Origin: Sneathiella sp.
Lineage (GTDB): Bacteria > Pseudomonadota > Alphaproteobacteria > Sneathiellales > Sneathiellaceae
Assembly: GCF_029233945.1 (NCBI RefSeq)
Contig: NZ_JARGOQ010000020.1
Coordinates: 1-61,494 of the forward strand
Length of the DNA stretch: 61,494 nucleotides
Direction: 5' to 3'
The notes below the pieces were generated by a model. It was not told where the DNA came from. It saw nothing but the letters and a program-made list of their open reading frames with translations, and did no database searches. Made by a program: the position numbers and the translations under genes. Shown piece by piece: positions 17,139 through 26,315 of the stretch (the first letter of the stretch is position 1; each line of letters begins with the position of its first letter).

Positions 17139-17743
17139 GTCTCGATCCCGAGCATGTCAGAATGGCGGAGGCACTGCTGTTTGCCTCGAAAGAGCCGCTG
17201 GATGAGGCCGCGCTGGCGGAACGCTTACCCGACGGCGCCGATATTTCGGCCATCCTCGCGACCATTGAGGAGCAATACCGCCATAAGGGCGTTAATCTCA
17301 CCCGCCTTGCCGGAAAATGGACCTTTCTGACGGCGCCGGATCTTTCCTGGCTGCTCGAAGAGGAGCGGGAAACCACCCGTCGCCTCAGCCGCGCCGCGCT
17401 TGAGACCCTCGCGATTATTGCCTATCACCAACCGGCGACCCGCGCCGAGATTGAGGAAATTCGCGGGGTTGGCCTCAGCCGCGGCACCATGGATGTGTTG
17501 TTCGATGCGGGCTGGATACGCCCGCGTGGTCGCCGTCGGACGCCGGGACGGCCGGTCACCTATGGTGTGACGGAAGACTTTCTCATTCATTTCGGCCTTG
17601 ATGATATCAATGACCTCCCGGGCTTTGACGAGATGAAGGCGGCGGGTTTGCTCAGTACAGAGCCCACCGGCATTTTCAATGATCTTGCCCGCCCCGACGA
17701 AGAACTGGACGAAGTTGAGGACCCGGAGGAAGAGGAACTCTAG
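17135..17743 (+). CDS. scpB: segregation and condensation protein B
   Basis: Second non-SMC subunit of the condensin-like complex (202 residues), composed of two winged-helix units. It shows the ScpB signature ALETLAIIAYHQPATRAEIE and RGVGLSRGTMDVL. The acidic C-terminal tail (DEELDEVEDPEEEEL) is typical. The start ATG overlaps the scpA stop as ATGA, giving translational coupling. In most relatives tatA follows directly; here a 4-kb set of unrelated genes intervenes. Confidence 0.95.
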   Translation: MSLDPEHVRMAEALLFASKEPLDEAALAERLPDGADISAILATIEEQYRHKGVNLTRLAGKWTFLTAPDLSWLLEEERETTRRLSRAALETLAIIAYHQPATRAEIEEIRGVGLSRGTMDVLFDAGWIRPRGRRRTPGRPVTYGVTEDFLIHFGLDDINDLPGFDEMKAAGLLSTEPTGIFNDLARPDEELDEVEDPEEEEL

Positions 17744-17810
17744 GCGGGGCCTCGTCGGCATCACGAATAACAAGAACAAGTCGGCACAAGGCGGCAGAAA
17801 AGGAGAGGGG

Positions 17811-18659
17811 ATGTCAAAAAGCAGGGGGTACGTCTTTATTCACGGGGCCTGGCATAGCAGCGGAACATGGGCCGAGATCAAACCCCGGCTTGAACGGCAA
17901 GGGCATCTTGTGCGCGCCGTTGATCTGCCGGGGGCGGGCCCGAATGCGTCTGAGCCGGCCTCGCTGACCCGGCGCCCTTTCGATAAGGACGCTTTTGCTA
18001 CGGAACCTTCCCCAAATGCAGATGTTACGCAACGGGAACGAACCGATGCCGTTATTGCGGCAGTCCGCGAGATTAACAGCCAAACCGGCGGCAAGGCCAT
18101 TCTCGTCGGGCATTCGCTTGGTGGCCTGACGGTGTCCCATGTGGCGGAAGAAATTCCGGAAGAGATTGGCGCGGTTGTCTATTTAACGGCGATGATGCTT
18201 CCGAGCGGCATGTCGGCATTGGAGGTATCCAAGCGCGATGCTCTGCCGGATGAGATGCTCCCGTCCCTGATATGCGCCAATCCGAATACCGTCGGCGCGA
18301 TGCGGCTTAATACCAGAAGCGAGGATCCGGCATATCGCGCGCGGATGAAGGAATGCTTTTACGGGGATGTGGATCAGGAGACATTTGACAGGGTGGCCAA
18401 AGGGTTGCATTGCGACGAACCGGCAGTGGTGCGGATGGAGCCGTCACCGATGACGGCCGGGAACTTCGGGACCGTCCCAAGACATTATATCGAATGTACC
18501 GAGGATAATGCGATTCCCATTTATCGACAGCGGTTTATGATCGCAGCCGTTGATGCCGCCTTGGGTTCGAAAACAACCGTCCATACTCTGCGCTGCAGCC
18601 ATTCGCCCTTTGCCTCAATCCCGGATGACCTTGGCGGGATTCTGCTGAACATTCGGTGA
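17811..18659 (+). CDS. α/β-hydrolase (salicylate-esterase/EstC-like)
   Basis: 282-residue cytoplasmic serine hydrolase without signal peptide. Oxyanion motif FIHGAWHSSGTW at residues 8-19, nucleophile elbow GHSLGG (Ser near 105), probable acid in ECTEDNAIP, and catalytic His in CSHSPFASIP near the C-terminus. The HGAWH opening is typical of the methyl-salicylate esterase/hydroxynitrile-lyase/EstC group. The start at 17811 follows AGGAGAGGGG, which decides it over an upstream frame extension. It interrupts the scpB–tatA order and probably arrived with the ABC transporter genes. Confidence 0.85.
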   Translation: MSKSRGYVFIHGAWHSSGTWAEIKPRLERQGHLVRAVDLPGAGPNASEPASLTRRPFDKDAFATEPSPNADVTQRERTDAVIAAVREINSQTGGKAILVGHSLGGLTVSHVAEEIPEEIGAVVYLTAMMLPSGMSALEVSKRDALPDEMLPSLICANPNTVGAMRLNTRSEDPAYRARMKECFYGDVDQETFDRVAKGLHCDEPAVVRMEPSPMTAGNFGTVPRHYIECTEDNAIPIYRQRFMIAAVDAALGSKTTVHTLRCSHSPFASIPDDLGGILLNIR

Positions 18660-18731
18660 TCAGGCCCGTTTTGGGCTTGTTACGGAAAAACGCGGCGATT
18701 TGCCGCTCACATCCGCCTTTTCTTATCCCTT

Positions 18732-18750
18732 GCAAATGATTATTATTTAC
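18732..18750. promoter_or_regulatory. putative Fur box upstream of the iron ABC transporter
   Basis: A 19-bp 9-1-9 imperfect inverted repeat, GCAAATGAT-T-ATTATTTAC, has 7 of 9 positions paired and resembles the classical Fur consensus (GATAATGAT-A-ATCATTATC). It lies 60-77 bp upstream of the ABC permease start, the expected place for iron-dependent repression. Confidence 0.6.
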
Positions 18751-18808
18751 CGATTGCGCCGGGTGGCTTAGACAAGCCCCTGCGCGTGAACTGGAATGAG
18801 GGAAATCA

Positions 18809-20527
18809 TTGGCAGTCCTGGAGTTTGAAAATCAGCAACCGCTTGTGCGGCAGGGGCGGCGGCGCAAGGGCACGTCCCTTGCGACGGGCTTCGTGCTGGT
18901 GATGGCGTTGATCCTTTCGATCCCGGTGCTTGTTGTCCTCGGCTATGTGTTTGTGCCGGCGCAGGACATCTGGGCCCATCTCGCCAGCACGGTTCTGCCG
19001 ACCTATCTCTATAACACGCTGGCGCTGGCTCTCGGCGTGGCGGCTGTGGTCCTTATCATCGGGGTGGGGACGGCCTGGCTGGTCACCATGTGTGAGTTTC
19101 CGGGGCGCAGGATATTCTCCTGGGCGCTGTTCCTGCCGCTCGCCATGCCCGCCTATATCATTGCCTATACCTATACCGGCATGTTTGATTTTGCGGGGCC
19201 CCTCCAGACGGCTCTGCGGGAGATGTTCGGCTGGAGCCGGGCAGACTACTGGTTCCCGTCAATCCGGAGCCTGGGCGGGGCCATCGCCATGCTTGGCCTG
19301 GTGCTCTATCCATATGTCTATCTGGTGAGCCGCACGGCCTTTCTTGAGCAATCGATCTGCGCGCTGGAAGTGGGGCGGACGCTGGGACGCGGGCCGTGGC
19401 GCGGCTTCTTCTCGATCGCGCTCCCGCTTGCCCGCCCGGCCATTGTCACCGGCCTTGCGCTGGCCCTGATGGAGACCTTGAGCGATTTCGGCACTGTTCA
19501 GTTCTTCGCGGTCGATACTTTCACCACCGGCATCTACCGGACATGGTTCGGCCTCGGGGAGCCTGCAGCGGCGGCGCAGCTCGCGGCGATCCTGATGCTC
19601 TTCGTCTTTACCCTGATCCTGATCGAGCGGTTCAACCGGGGAAAACGCAAATTCCACCACACCACGGGGCGGTATCAGAAGATCACCCGCTATCGCCTTG
19701 GCAAGGGGCATCAGGGCCTCGCCCTGCTGGCCTGCGCGCTTCCGATTATATTTGGCTTCCTGCTGCCGACGGGCTGGCTCTTGAAAGACAGCATTTCGCA
19801 TTCGAGTAGCGCCTTTAATGCTCACTTTCCGCAGCTGGTGCTGAACAGCGTGACCGTCGCCCTGATCGCGGCGGGGCTGTCGCTGCTGCTGGCTCTGTTC
19901 TTGATCTATGGCTTGCGGCGGGATAGCGCTGCCCCCTCCCGCTTTGAGCAGGGAGCCTTGCGCGTCGCCTCAATGGGCTATGCGGTGCCGGGTCCGGTGC
20001 TTGCCGTCGGGATCATGCTCCCCTTCGGATTTGTTGATAATGCGGTCGATAGCTGGATGCGAACGGCTTTCGGTATTTCGACCGGCCTGATTTTAAGCGG
20101 CACCATGGTCGCGCTCTTGTTCGCCTATATCGTCCGGTTCCTGGCGATTTCCCTCAACACGGTCGAGGCCGGGGTGGATACGGTGACGCCGAATATGGAC
20201 CGGGCGGCGCGAACCCTCGGCGTCACCGGGCTCAAAAAGCTCTTCCGGGTGCATATCCCGATTATCTCGGGCAGCCTGATGACGGCGGTCCTCTTGGTCT
20301 TTGTCGATGTGATGAAGGAACTGCCCGCGACCCTTGTGCTCCGGCCGTTTGGCTTTGACACCCTGGCAATCCGCGCCTATGAAATGGCGAGCGATGAGCG
20401 GCTCGCCGACGCGGCCGGCCCGTCGCTGGCCATCGTCATCGTCGGTATCCTGCCGGTTATTATCCTCAGCCGGGCGATCGCCAAATCCCGCCCGGGACAG
20501 CATTCAGCTTCGAGAAGCGATCTTTGA
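18809..20527 (+). CDS. ferric-iron-type ABC transporter permease (fused, FbpB-like)
   Basis: 572-residue inner-membrane permease made of two homologous halves, each with about six helices and an EAA-type coupling loop (ALEVGRTLGRGPWRGFFSIALP and MDRAARTLGVTGLKKLFRVHIP, each split here by context). This duplication is characteristic of FbpB/HitB-type Fe3+ permeases. The predicted start is TTG at 18809 behind GAGGGAA. The stop overlaps the ATPase start. No periplasmic binding protein gene lies in the window, so it must use one encoded elsewhere. The Fur-like box upstream supports iron as substrate; thiamine or other oxyanions are less likely. Confidence 0.85.
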   Translation: MAVLEFENQQPLVRQGRRRKGTSLATGFVLVMALILSIPVLVVLGYVFVPAQDIWAHLASTVLPTYLYNTLALALGVAAVVLIIGVGTAWLVTMCEFPGRRIFSWALFLPLAMPAYIIAYTYTGMFDFAGPLQTALREMFGWSRADYWFPSIRSLGGAIAMLGLVLYPYVYLVSRTAFLEQSICALEVGRTLGRGPWRGFFSIALPLARPAIVTGLALALMETLSDFGTVQFFAVDTFTTGIYRTWFGLGEPAAAAQLAAILMLFVFTLILIERFNRGKRKFHHTTGRYQKITRYRLGKGHQGLALLACALPIIFGFLLPTGWLLKDSISHSSSAFNAHFPQLVLNSVTVALIAAGLSLLLALFLIYGLRRDSAAPSRFEQGALRVASMGYAVPGPVLAVGIMLPFGFVDNAVDSWMRTAFGISTGLILSGTMVALLFAYIVRFLAISLNTVEAGVDTVTPNMDRAARTLGVTGLKKLFRVHIPIISGSLMTAVLLVFVDVMKELPATLVLRPFGFDTLAIRAYEMASDERLADAAGPSLAIVIVGILPVIILSRAIAKSRPGQHSASRSDL

Positions 20528-21612
20528 TGAGTAATCTTGTTTTCAGCAATGTCCGTCATCAGTATGACGGAATAAACTCCGTCGATATCGAGTATCTGGA
20601 GGTGGGCACGGGCAAGCTGGTCTGCCTGCTCGGTCCGTCGGGCTGCGGTAAATCGACGACATTGCGCCTCGCGGCGGGTCTTGAAAGCCCGCTGGAAGGA
20701 GAAATCAGCATCGGCGGCGAGGTAATGGCGAATGAGAAGATTTTCGTCGGGCCGGAGGATCGCCGTGTCGGGCTGATGTTTCAGGATTACGCCCTGTTTC
20801 CGCATTTGACGGTGGCGGATAATGTGGCTTTTGGCCTCTCGCATCTCGGCGGGGAGGAACGGCGCGCACGGGCCGAGGCGATGCTGGAAACCGTTGGCAT
20901 GGCGTCTTCCGCACAGAAGTACCCGCATATGCTTTCGGGCGGGGAGCAGCAGCGCGTCGCGCTCGCCCGGGCACTTGCCCCGAGCCCGCGCATCATGCTG
21001 ATGGATGAGCCCTTCTCGGGCCTTGATGCGGTTTTGCGCAACCGGCTCCGGGACGAGACACTGGCCTTGCTCAAGGAAATGGGAACGACCGTCCTGATGG
21101 TCACCCATGATCCGGAGGAGGCCCTGCGCATGGCCGATGAGATTGTGTTGATGCGAGCAGGCAAAATCGTGCAGCAAGGACCCGGCGGGGAGCTTTATAA
21201 CCGCCCGGTTGATGCGTTCGTGGCGTCCTTCCTCGGTGATGTGAACCGGGTGCCGGCGCGGCAAAATGGTGAATTTTTCGAAACCGACCTTGGCCCTGTC
21301 CCGGCCACCGCCGCGTTAAACGGCGAGAGTGTCACCAACATTCTGATCCGGCCGGAGGCGATCCGCTTCCTGCCCGTGGTCAATCCCGACGCGCCGACGG
21401 GTGAGGTGGTTTTGTCAAGGAATCTCGGGGCTTACAGCCTGGTTGATGTCCAGTTTGAGAGCGGAATGAGGGTGACAGTGCGGGTTGCGTCCATGTATCA
21501 GCCAAATTTGGGTGAAAGCTGCTCTCTCACGCTTAATTTGGGCGGGGTTTTCATTTTTCCGGAGCCCGGAAATGGCATATACGTCGATAAACCCATATCA
21601 AACGCAAATTAA
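20527..21612 (+). CDS. ABC transporter ATP-binding protein (FbpC-like)
   Basis: ATPase subunit of 361 residues energising the permease encoded just upstream. Walker A GPSGCGKST, Q-loop FQDYALFPHL, signature LSGGEQQRVALARAL, Walker B IMLMDEPFSGLD and switch His in VTHDPEEAL are all present. The C-terminal 130 residues form a TOBE-like regulatory domain (ILIRPEAIRFLP). The ATG at 20527 overlaps the permease stop; a TTG at 20524 is a weaker alternative. The C-terminal iron/oxyanion regulatory domain fits the FbpC/PotA group. Confidence 0.92.
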   Translation: MSNLVFSNVRHQYDGINSVDIEYLEVGTGKLVCLLGPSGCGKSTTLRLAAGLESPLEGEISIGGEVMANEKIFVGPEDRRVGLMFQDYALFPHLTVADNVAFGLSHLGGEERRARAEAMLETVGMASSAQKYPHMLSGGEQQRVALARALAPSPRIMLMDEPFSGLDAVLRNRLRDETLALLKEMGTTVLMVTHDPEEALRMADEIVLMRAGKIVQQGPGGELYNRPVDAFVASFLGDVNRVPARQNGEFFETDLGPVPATAALNGESVTNILIRPEAIRFLPVVNPDAPTGEVVLSRNLGAYSLVDVQFESGMRVTVRVASMYQPNLGESCSLTLNLGGVFIFPEPGNGIYVDKPISNAN

Positions 21613-21760
21613 ATGTCGTATAAACGCCTATAGACCTTTATATAAAACGAAGGAAGAGCCGCAGAGTTCCTTGAAAAAGTCCGGCGTTGGAAACTTTTCG
21701 ATATTTGCGGTCGTCATATAGATTTAAGATATTCTCAAGATGAGAACAGGAGCATAAAAC

Positions 21761-21994
21761 ATGAGTATTGGTCCGTGGCAAATTATTCTAATTCTTGTCA
21801 TCGTGCTCATCATTTTTGGGGCCGGCAAGCTGCCGCGCGTTGCCGGTGATCTGGCAAAGGGCATTAAAAACTTCAAAAGTGGGATGAGCGAGGACGACAA
21901 GCCGGAAACGGCTGAGGAGAAAAAGCCTGAAGTGCTTGAATCCGCCAGCAATAATGACAAGGCCGAGAGCAAGGACAAGGCGGCGCAGGGCTAA
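21761..21994 (+). CDS. tatA: Sec-independent translocase subunit TatA
   Basis: 77 residues: one N-terminal helix (GPWQIILILVIVLIIFGAGK) with the typical Phe-Gly hinge, an amphipathic helix (PRVAGDLAKGIKNFKSGM) and a charged tail. It polymerises to form the twin-arginine translocation pore for folded proteins in the inner membrane. It leads the tatABC operon; the start ATG follows AACAGGAGC. The 148 bp upstream, after the ABC ATPase, should hold its promoter. Confidence 0.96.
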   Translation: MSIGPWQIILILVIVLIIFGAGKLPRVAGDLAKGIKNFKSGMSEDDKPETAEEKKPEVLESASNNDKAESKDKAAQG

Positions 21995-22047
21995 GCCTGA
22001 CGCGGCCTCTTTCGTGAAACCCTTCAACCTGGACGAAGTGAATAGCC

Positions 22048-22536
22048 ATGTTTGATATTGGCTGGACGGAAATGGTGTTTGTACTGGTGATCGCCGTGTT
22101 GGTCATCGGGCCGAAAGACCTGCCGAAAGCAATCTCGACTATCGGGAAATATGTCCGCAAGGCCCGGTCCATGGCGCGGGACTTTCAGTCCGGTATCGAT
22201 GATCTCGCCCGGGAGACGGAACTGGACGATATCAAGAAGGATATTCAGAAGGGGACAGACTTCAATATCAAGAAACAGATTGAAGATGCGGTCGATCCCA
22301 CCGGTTCCAAAGAGAACATGTTCAACGATATCAAGCCGCAGATCCGCGATCCGCGCGACAGCGCCAATAACTATTCCGCCCCGCCCGAAAAAGCTGATCC
22401 AGCGGCGGAGGTCCCCGCAAAAACCGACGCTCCGGCAGCAAAGCCCGCATCAACCACCTCTGCCGAGCCTGCACCCGCACCTGTAAAGACAGCGGACGCT
22501 CCCCCAGAACCTAAAGCGGAAACCAAAGCGTCGTGA
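22048..22536 (+). CDS. tatB: Sec-independent translocase subunit TatB
   Basis: 162 residues with the TatB opening MFDIGWTEMVFVLVIAVLVI, the GPKDLP turn, a long amphipathic helix (residues 30-80) and a Pro/Ala/Lys-rich C-terminal extension. Together with TatC it forms the receptor for twin-arginine signal peptides. It lies 53 bp after tatA and its stop overlaps the tatC GTG start, so the three genes form one transcript. Confidence 0.95.
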   Translation: MFDIGWTEMVFVLVIAVLVIGPKDLPKAISTIGKYVRKARSMARDFQSGIDDLARETELDDIKKDIQKGTDFNIKKQIEDAVDPTGSKENMFNDIKPQIRDPRDSANNYSAPPEKADPAAEVPAKTDAPAAKPASTTSAEPAPAPVKTADAPPEPKAETKAS

Positions 22537-23405
22537 ACGAATCCGAGATTGACGATAGCAAGGCTCCCTTGATGGAGCATCTGATCGAGTTCCGCAACCG
22601 GCTGGTTTATTCGGTAATTGCGCTGCTGGTGGCCTTTATCCTTTGCTATCTGGTGGCGGAGGATTTGTTCGCCTTTCTTGTCCGGCCGCTGGTCGAGGCG
22701 ATGGGCGATGATATCGAAGGCCGCCGGATGATCTTCACCGGCCTGCATGAAGCCTTTTTTACCTATATCAAGATCGCCTTCTTCACGGCGATGTTTGTCT
22801 CTTTTCCGGTCGTCGCGACGCAGATCTGGATTTTCGTGGCCCCGGGCCTCTACAAGAATGAAAAGGGCGCGTTTCTGCCTTTTCTTGTGGTGACCCCGGT
22901 CCTGTTTTTTCTGGGCGGCGCGCTCGCCTATGAAATCGTCATGCCGCTTGCGTGGAAATTCCTGCTCAGCTTTGAAAGCAGTGGGGAGGCCAGCCTTTAT
23001 TCGCGGGCCTTTACCGCGTTAATTGCTGAATTTCCGAACCTGGTGAATTATCTGCCGACACCGGCGGAACCCATGGCCCTGCCGATCCAGTCGGAAACGC
23101 GGGTCAGTGAATATCTCAGCCTTTCCATGAAGCTGATCTTCGCCTTTGGTCTTTGCTTCCAGCTGCCGGTCCTGCTGACGCTTCTGGGGCGGGTGGGGAT
23201 CGTTTCTTCCGCCGGGCTGAAGGCAAAATTCAAATACTCCATCGTCTTTGCCTTTATCGCGGCGGCGATCCTGACACCGCCCGATCCTTTAAGCCAGATC
23301 ACTCTCGCCATCCCGATTATCGTGCTCTATGGCATTTCCATTGTCAGTGTGCGCATGGTCGAGAAAAAACGCGAGGCGCGAGAGGCACTGGAAGACGAAG
23401 ACTGA
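22533..23405 (+). CDS. tatC: Sec-independent translocase subunit TatC, with enlarged periplasmic loop
   Basis: Six-helix core of the Tat receptor (290 residues; about 250-260 is common). The N-terminal signature MEHLIEFRNRLVYS, TGLHEAFFTYIKIA and the later SEYLSLSMKLIFAFGLCFQLPV are clear. Between helices 3 and 4 a stretch of roughly 25 extra residues (around AFTALIAEFPNLVNYLP) enlarges the second periplasmic loop. Translation begins at a GTG overlapping the tatB stop by 4 bp. The acidic end EDED closes the protein. Confidence 0.95.
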   Translation: MNESEIDDSKAPLMEHLIEFRNRLVYSVIALLVAFILCYLVAEDLFAFLVRPLVEAMGDDIEGRRMIFTGLHEAFFTYIKIAFFTAMFVSFPVVATQIWIFVAPGLYKNEKGAFLPFLVVTPVLFFLGGALAYEIVMPLAWKFLLSFESSGEASLYSRAFTALIAEFPNLVNYLPTPAEPMALPIQSETRVSEYLSLSMKLIFAFGLCFQLPVLLTLLGRVGIVSSAGLKAKFKYSIVFAFIAAAILTPPDPLSQITLAIPIIVLYGISIVSVRMVEKKREAREALEDED

Positions 23406-23542
23406 TCTTTCACCGCCGCCTGTGGGCTGGTCACCACATTTTTTGAGATAAATTTGACGGACGGCGCAAACCCCTCTGGACGTCGGACGACCGCGCCCTT
23501 ATACACAGGATATCCATCCTTCAATACCGAAATGACGTATCT

Positions 23543-24814
23543 ATGCTCGACTTAAAATGGATCAGGGAAAACCCGGAAGCTTTTGACGCGGCCATGAAGC
23601 GGCGCGGCCTGCCGCCGCAGTCTGAAGGGCTGCTCTCCCTCGACGCGGACAAGCGGAAAATCCAGACGGACATGCAGGATGTGCAGGCCCGGCGGAACGC
23701 GGCCGCGAAGGAAATCGGCAAGGCGAAGGCGTCCGGCGGCGATGCCGATGCGCTGATCCGTGAGGTGGCTGACCTCAAAGGCGCTGCGCAGGAGCTGGAG
23801 ACGCGCGAACGCGATCTTCAGGCTGATCTCGATGCGGCGCTCTCTGTCCTGCCCAATATCATGAAAGACGACGTGCCGGATGGTGCGAGCGAGGACGACA
23901 ATGTCGAACTTCGCCGTATTGGTGACATCCCGGAGTTCGAGTTCGAGCCGAAGGAGCATTACGAGCTTGGCGACGCCCTCGGCATGATGGATTTCGAGAC
24001 GGCGGCGAAACTCTCCGGCGCGCGCTTTGTTGTGACCAGCGGCCAGATCGCCCGGCTGGAACGGGCGCTTGCCGCCTTTATGGTCGATGTGCATACGCTG
24101 GAAAAAGGCTATCTCGAAATCTCTCCGCCGGTGATGGTGCGCGGCGACAGCCTGTTCGGCACGGGACAGCTCCCGAAGTTCGAGGAAGACCTCTACAAGA
24201 CGGAAGAGGATCACTATATGATCCCCACCGCAGAGGTGCCGCTGACCAATCTTGTGCGCGAGAGCATTCTTGCCGAAAGTGAGCTTCCCAAGCGCTTTAC
24301 CGCCCATACGCTTTGCTTCCGGTCCGAGGCGGGCTCGGCGGGCAAGGATACGGCGGGCATGCTGCGCCAGCATCAATTTGCGAAGGTTGAGATGGTCTCC
24401 ATCACCACGCCGGAGCAATCCGACGAAGAGCACGAGAGGATGACGGCCTGCGCGGAGGATATCCTCAAACGCCTTGGCCTGCCATACCGCGTTGTCGTGC
24501 TGTGTAGCGGCGATACCGGCTTCGGCGCGCGTAAAACCTACGATATCGAGGTCTGGCTGCCGGGACAGGATAGCTATCGCGAGATTTCAAGCTGCTCGAC
24601 CTGCGGCGATTTCCAGGCCCGCCGGATGAAGGCGCGCTACCGTCCTGAAGGCGAGAAGGGAACGCAGTTCGTGCATACCCTGAACGGTTCCGGCCTTGCG
24701 GTCGGGCGGACCCTCATCGCGGTGATGGAGAATTATCAGCAGGCGGATGGATCAATCAGGATACCGGACGCACTTGTGCCCTATATGGGCGGAGTGACGG
24801 AGATCCGGGCCTAA
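23543..24814 (+). CDS. serS: seryl-tRNA synthetase
   Basis: Class II synthetase charging tRNA-Ser (423 residues). The N-terminal long antiparallel coiled coil (residues 30-105) binds the tRNA; motif 2 appears as [19 protein letters not shown] and motif 3 as [16 protein letters not shown]. The order tatC–serS–surE–pcm is standard in alphaproteobacteria. The upstream 137 bp hold no recognisable T-box. The start ATG begins [12 protein letters not shown] as in homologues. Confidence 0.97.
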   Translation: MLDLKWIRENPEAFDAAMKRRGLPPQSEGLLSLDADKRKIQTDMQDVQARRNAAAKEIGKAKASGGDADALIREVADLKGAAQELETRERDLQADLDAALSVLPNIMKDDVPDGASEDDNVELRRIGDIPEFEFEPKEHYELGDALGMMDFETAAKLSGARFVVTSGQIARLERALAAFMVDVHTLEKGYLEISPPVMVRGDSLFGTGQLPKFEEDLYKTEEDHYMIPTAEVPLTNLVRESILAESELPKRFTAHTLCFRSEAGSAGKDTAGMLRQHQFAKVEMVSITTPEQSDEEHERMTACAEDILKRLGLPYRVVVLCSGDTGFGARKTYDIEVWLPGQDSYREISSCSTCGDFQARRMKARYRPEGEKGTQFVHTLNGSGLAVGRTLIAVMENYQQADGSIRIPDALVPYMGGVTEIRA

Positions 24815-24840
24815 AACAAGAAGAATAAGGAATAGAGATT

Positions 24841-25599
24841 TTGCGAATTCTACTCAGTAATGATGACGGGTTTAACGCGCCCGGGATGGAAACGCTGCGG
24901 CGCATTGCGGCGGAACTTTCCGACGACATCTATGTGGTCGCCCCGGAAAAGGAACAGAGTGGCGCCTCTCGCTCGCTTACCCTGCATGACCCGATCCGTA
25001 TCAATAAATATGGCGATAAGGAATATTCGGTTGAGGGAACACCGACCGATTGCGTCATGATGGCGATGAATTACCTGTTCAAGGACAGGCGCCCCGACCT
25101 GATCCTGTCGGGCGTCAACCGCGGCGGCAACCTGGGGGAGGATGTTCTCTATTCCGGAACGGTCGCGGCAGCGAGTGAGGGGTGCCTGCTCGGCGTGCCG
25201 TCCATCGCGCTCAGTCAGTGCGTTGCCCCGGACGGCGCGACATTCTATTGGGATACGGCGGAGGCACTGGCGCCCGATATTATTCGCAAGCTGACCGAGT
25301 TTGAGTGGGGGCCGGATGTCCTGATCAACCTGAACTTTCCGGCGGTCCCGAAAGTGCAGGTCAAGGGCATCGATGTGACGAAGCAGGGCAAGCGTGATCT
25401 CTCCAACCTGTCCATTGATGACCGGGTCGATGCGCGCGGGCGGGAATATTTCTGGCTGGGTTATCGCCCGTCATTCGGTGATCCGCCCAAGGGCACGGAT
25501 CTATGGTCGGTTGCGAACGGTCGGGTCTCGATTACCCCGCTCAAGCTCAACCTGACGAAAGTGGCGCTGGCCGACAAAATCAAGAAAGCCTTTGCGTGA
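24841..25599 (+). CDS. surE: 5'/3'-nucleotidase SurE
   Basis: Metal-dependent nucleotidase/polyphosphatase linked to stationary-phase survival (252 residues). The metal-binding N-terminus RILLSNDDGFNAPG, the Asn-containing ILSGVNRGGNLGEDVLYSGTV and the Ser-rich nucleotide loop are all present. It starts with TTG at 24841, preceded by AAGGAATAGAG; no ATG is available, because the family begins exactly here. The stop overlaps the pcm start (GTGA), indicating translational coupling. Confidence 0.95.
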   Translation: MRILLSNDDGFNAPGMETLRRIAAELSDDIYVVAPEKEQSGASRSLTLHDPIRINKYGDKEYSVEGTPTDCVMMAMNYLFKDRRPDLILSGVNRGGNLGEDVLYSGTVAAASEGCLLGVPSIALSQCVAPDGATFYWDTAEALAPDIIRKLTEFEWGPDVLINLNFPAVPKVQVKGIDVTKQGKRDLSNLSIDDRVDARGREYFWLGYRPSFGDPPKGTDLWSVANGRVSITPLKLNLTKVALADKIKKAFA

Positions 25600-26243
25600 T
25601 TGATAATCCTGCCCAGAAAATCCGCCTGATTATGGAGCTTCGCCGGCAGGGGATCAACAATACGGAGGTTCTCTCGGCGATTGAGCGGGTGGCGCGCGAT
25701 GCCTTCGTGCCGAAGACCTTCCGCGACCGGGCCTATGAGAATATCGCCCTGCCCATCGCCAGCGGCCAGACCATCAGCCAGCCCTATGTGGTCGCCTATA
25801 TGACCCAGATGCTCAATCTGGACAAGCGGCGCAAGGTGCTGGAAATCGGCACCGGGTCAGGATACCAGACGGCCATCCTCGCCCGTCTGTGTCGCCGGGT
25901 CTATTCGATTGAGCGCTATCGTAACCTGCTGGAGCAGGCGGAGGCGGCGTTCGAGGAACTGAAAATCACCAATATCACCACGCGGCTTGGCGATGGCTAT
26001 AAGGGCTGGCCGGAGCAGGCGCCCTTTGACCGGATTATTGTCACCGCCGCGGCGGAGGAAGTGCCCGAGGCGCTGCTTGACCAGCTTGGGCCGGACGGGA
26101 TTATGGTGCTGCCCGTGGGCAAGGATTCCGCCAACCAGCATATCCTGCGCTTAACCAAGGATAACGACGGCAATGTCTCGGAAGAGGTTATGCTGCCCGT
26201 TCGATTCGTGCCCATGGTTCAAGGGGTTGCGGACGAATCTTAA
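25596..26243 (+). CDS. pcm: protein-L-isoaspartate O-methyltransferase
   Basis: Repairs isoaspartyl damage in proteins using S-adenosylmethionine (215 residues). It carries the SAM-binding VLEIGTGSGYQTAILA (motif I), the family-specific ISQPYVVAYMTQ and the post-motif region DRIIVTAAAEEVPEAL. The start is a GTG overlapping the surE stop codon; upstream extension of this frame only re-reads the surE end. The surE–pcm–LysM/M23 order mirrors E. coli surE–pcm–nlpD. Confidence 0.95.
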   Translation: MIDNPAQKIRLIMELRRQGINNTEVLSAIERVARDAFVPKTFRDRAYENIALPIASGQTISQPYVVAYMTQMLNLDKRRKVLEIGTGSGYQTAILARLCRRVYSIERYRNLLEQAEAAFEELKITNITTRLGDGYKGWPEQAPFDRIIVTAAAEEVPEALLDQLGPDGIMVLPVGKDSANQHILRLTKDNDGNVSEEVMLPVRFVPMVQGVADES

Positions 26244-26315
26244 TTTAGCACTATATCTTGTATGTGGTTAATTTTGTTGTGATTCGCGGCCATTTATGCT
26301 TAATATCAGGGCATT

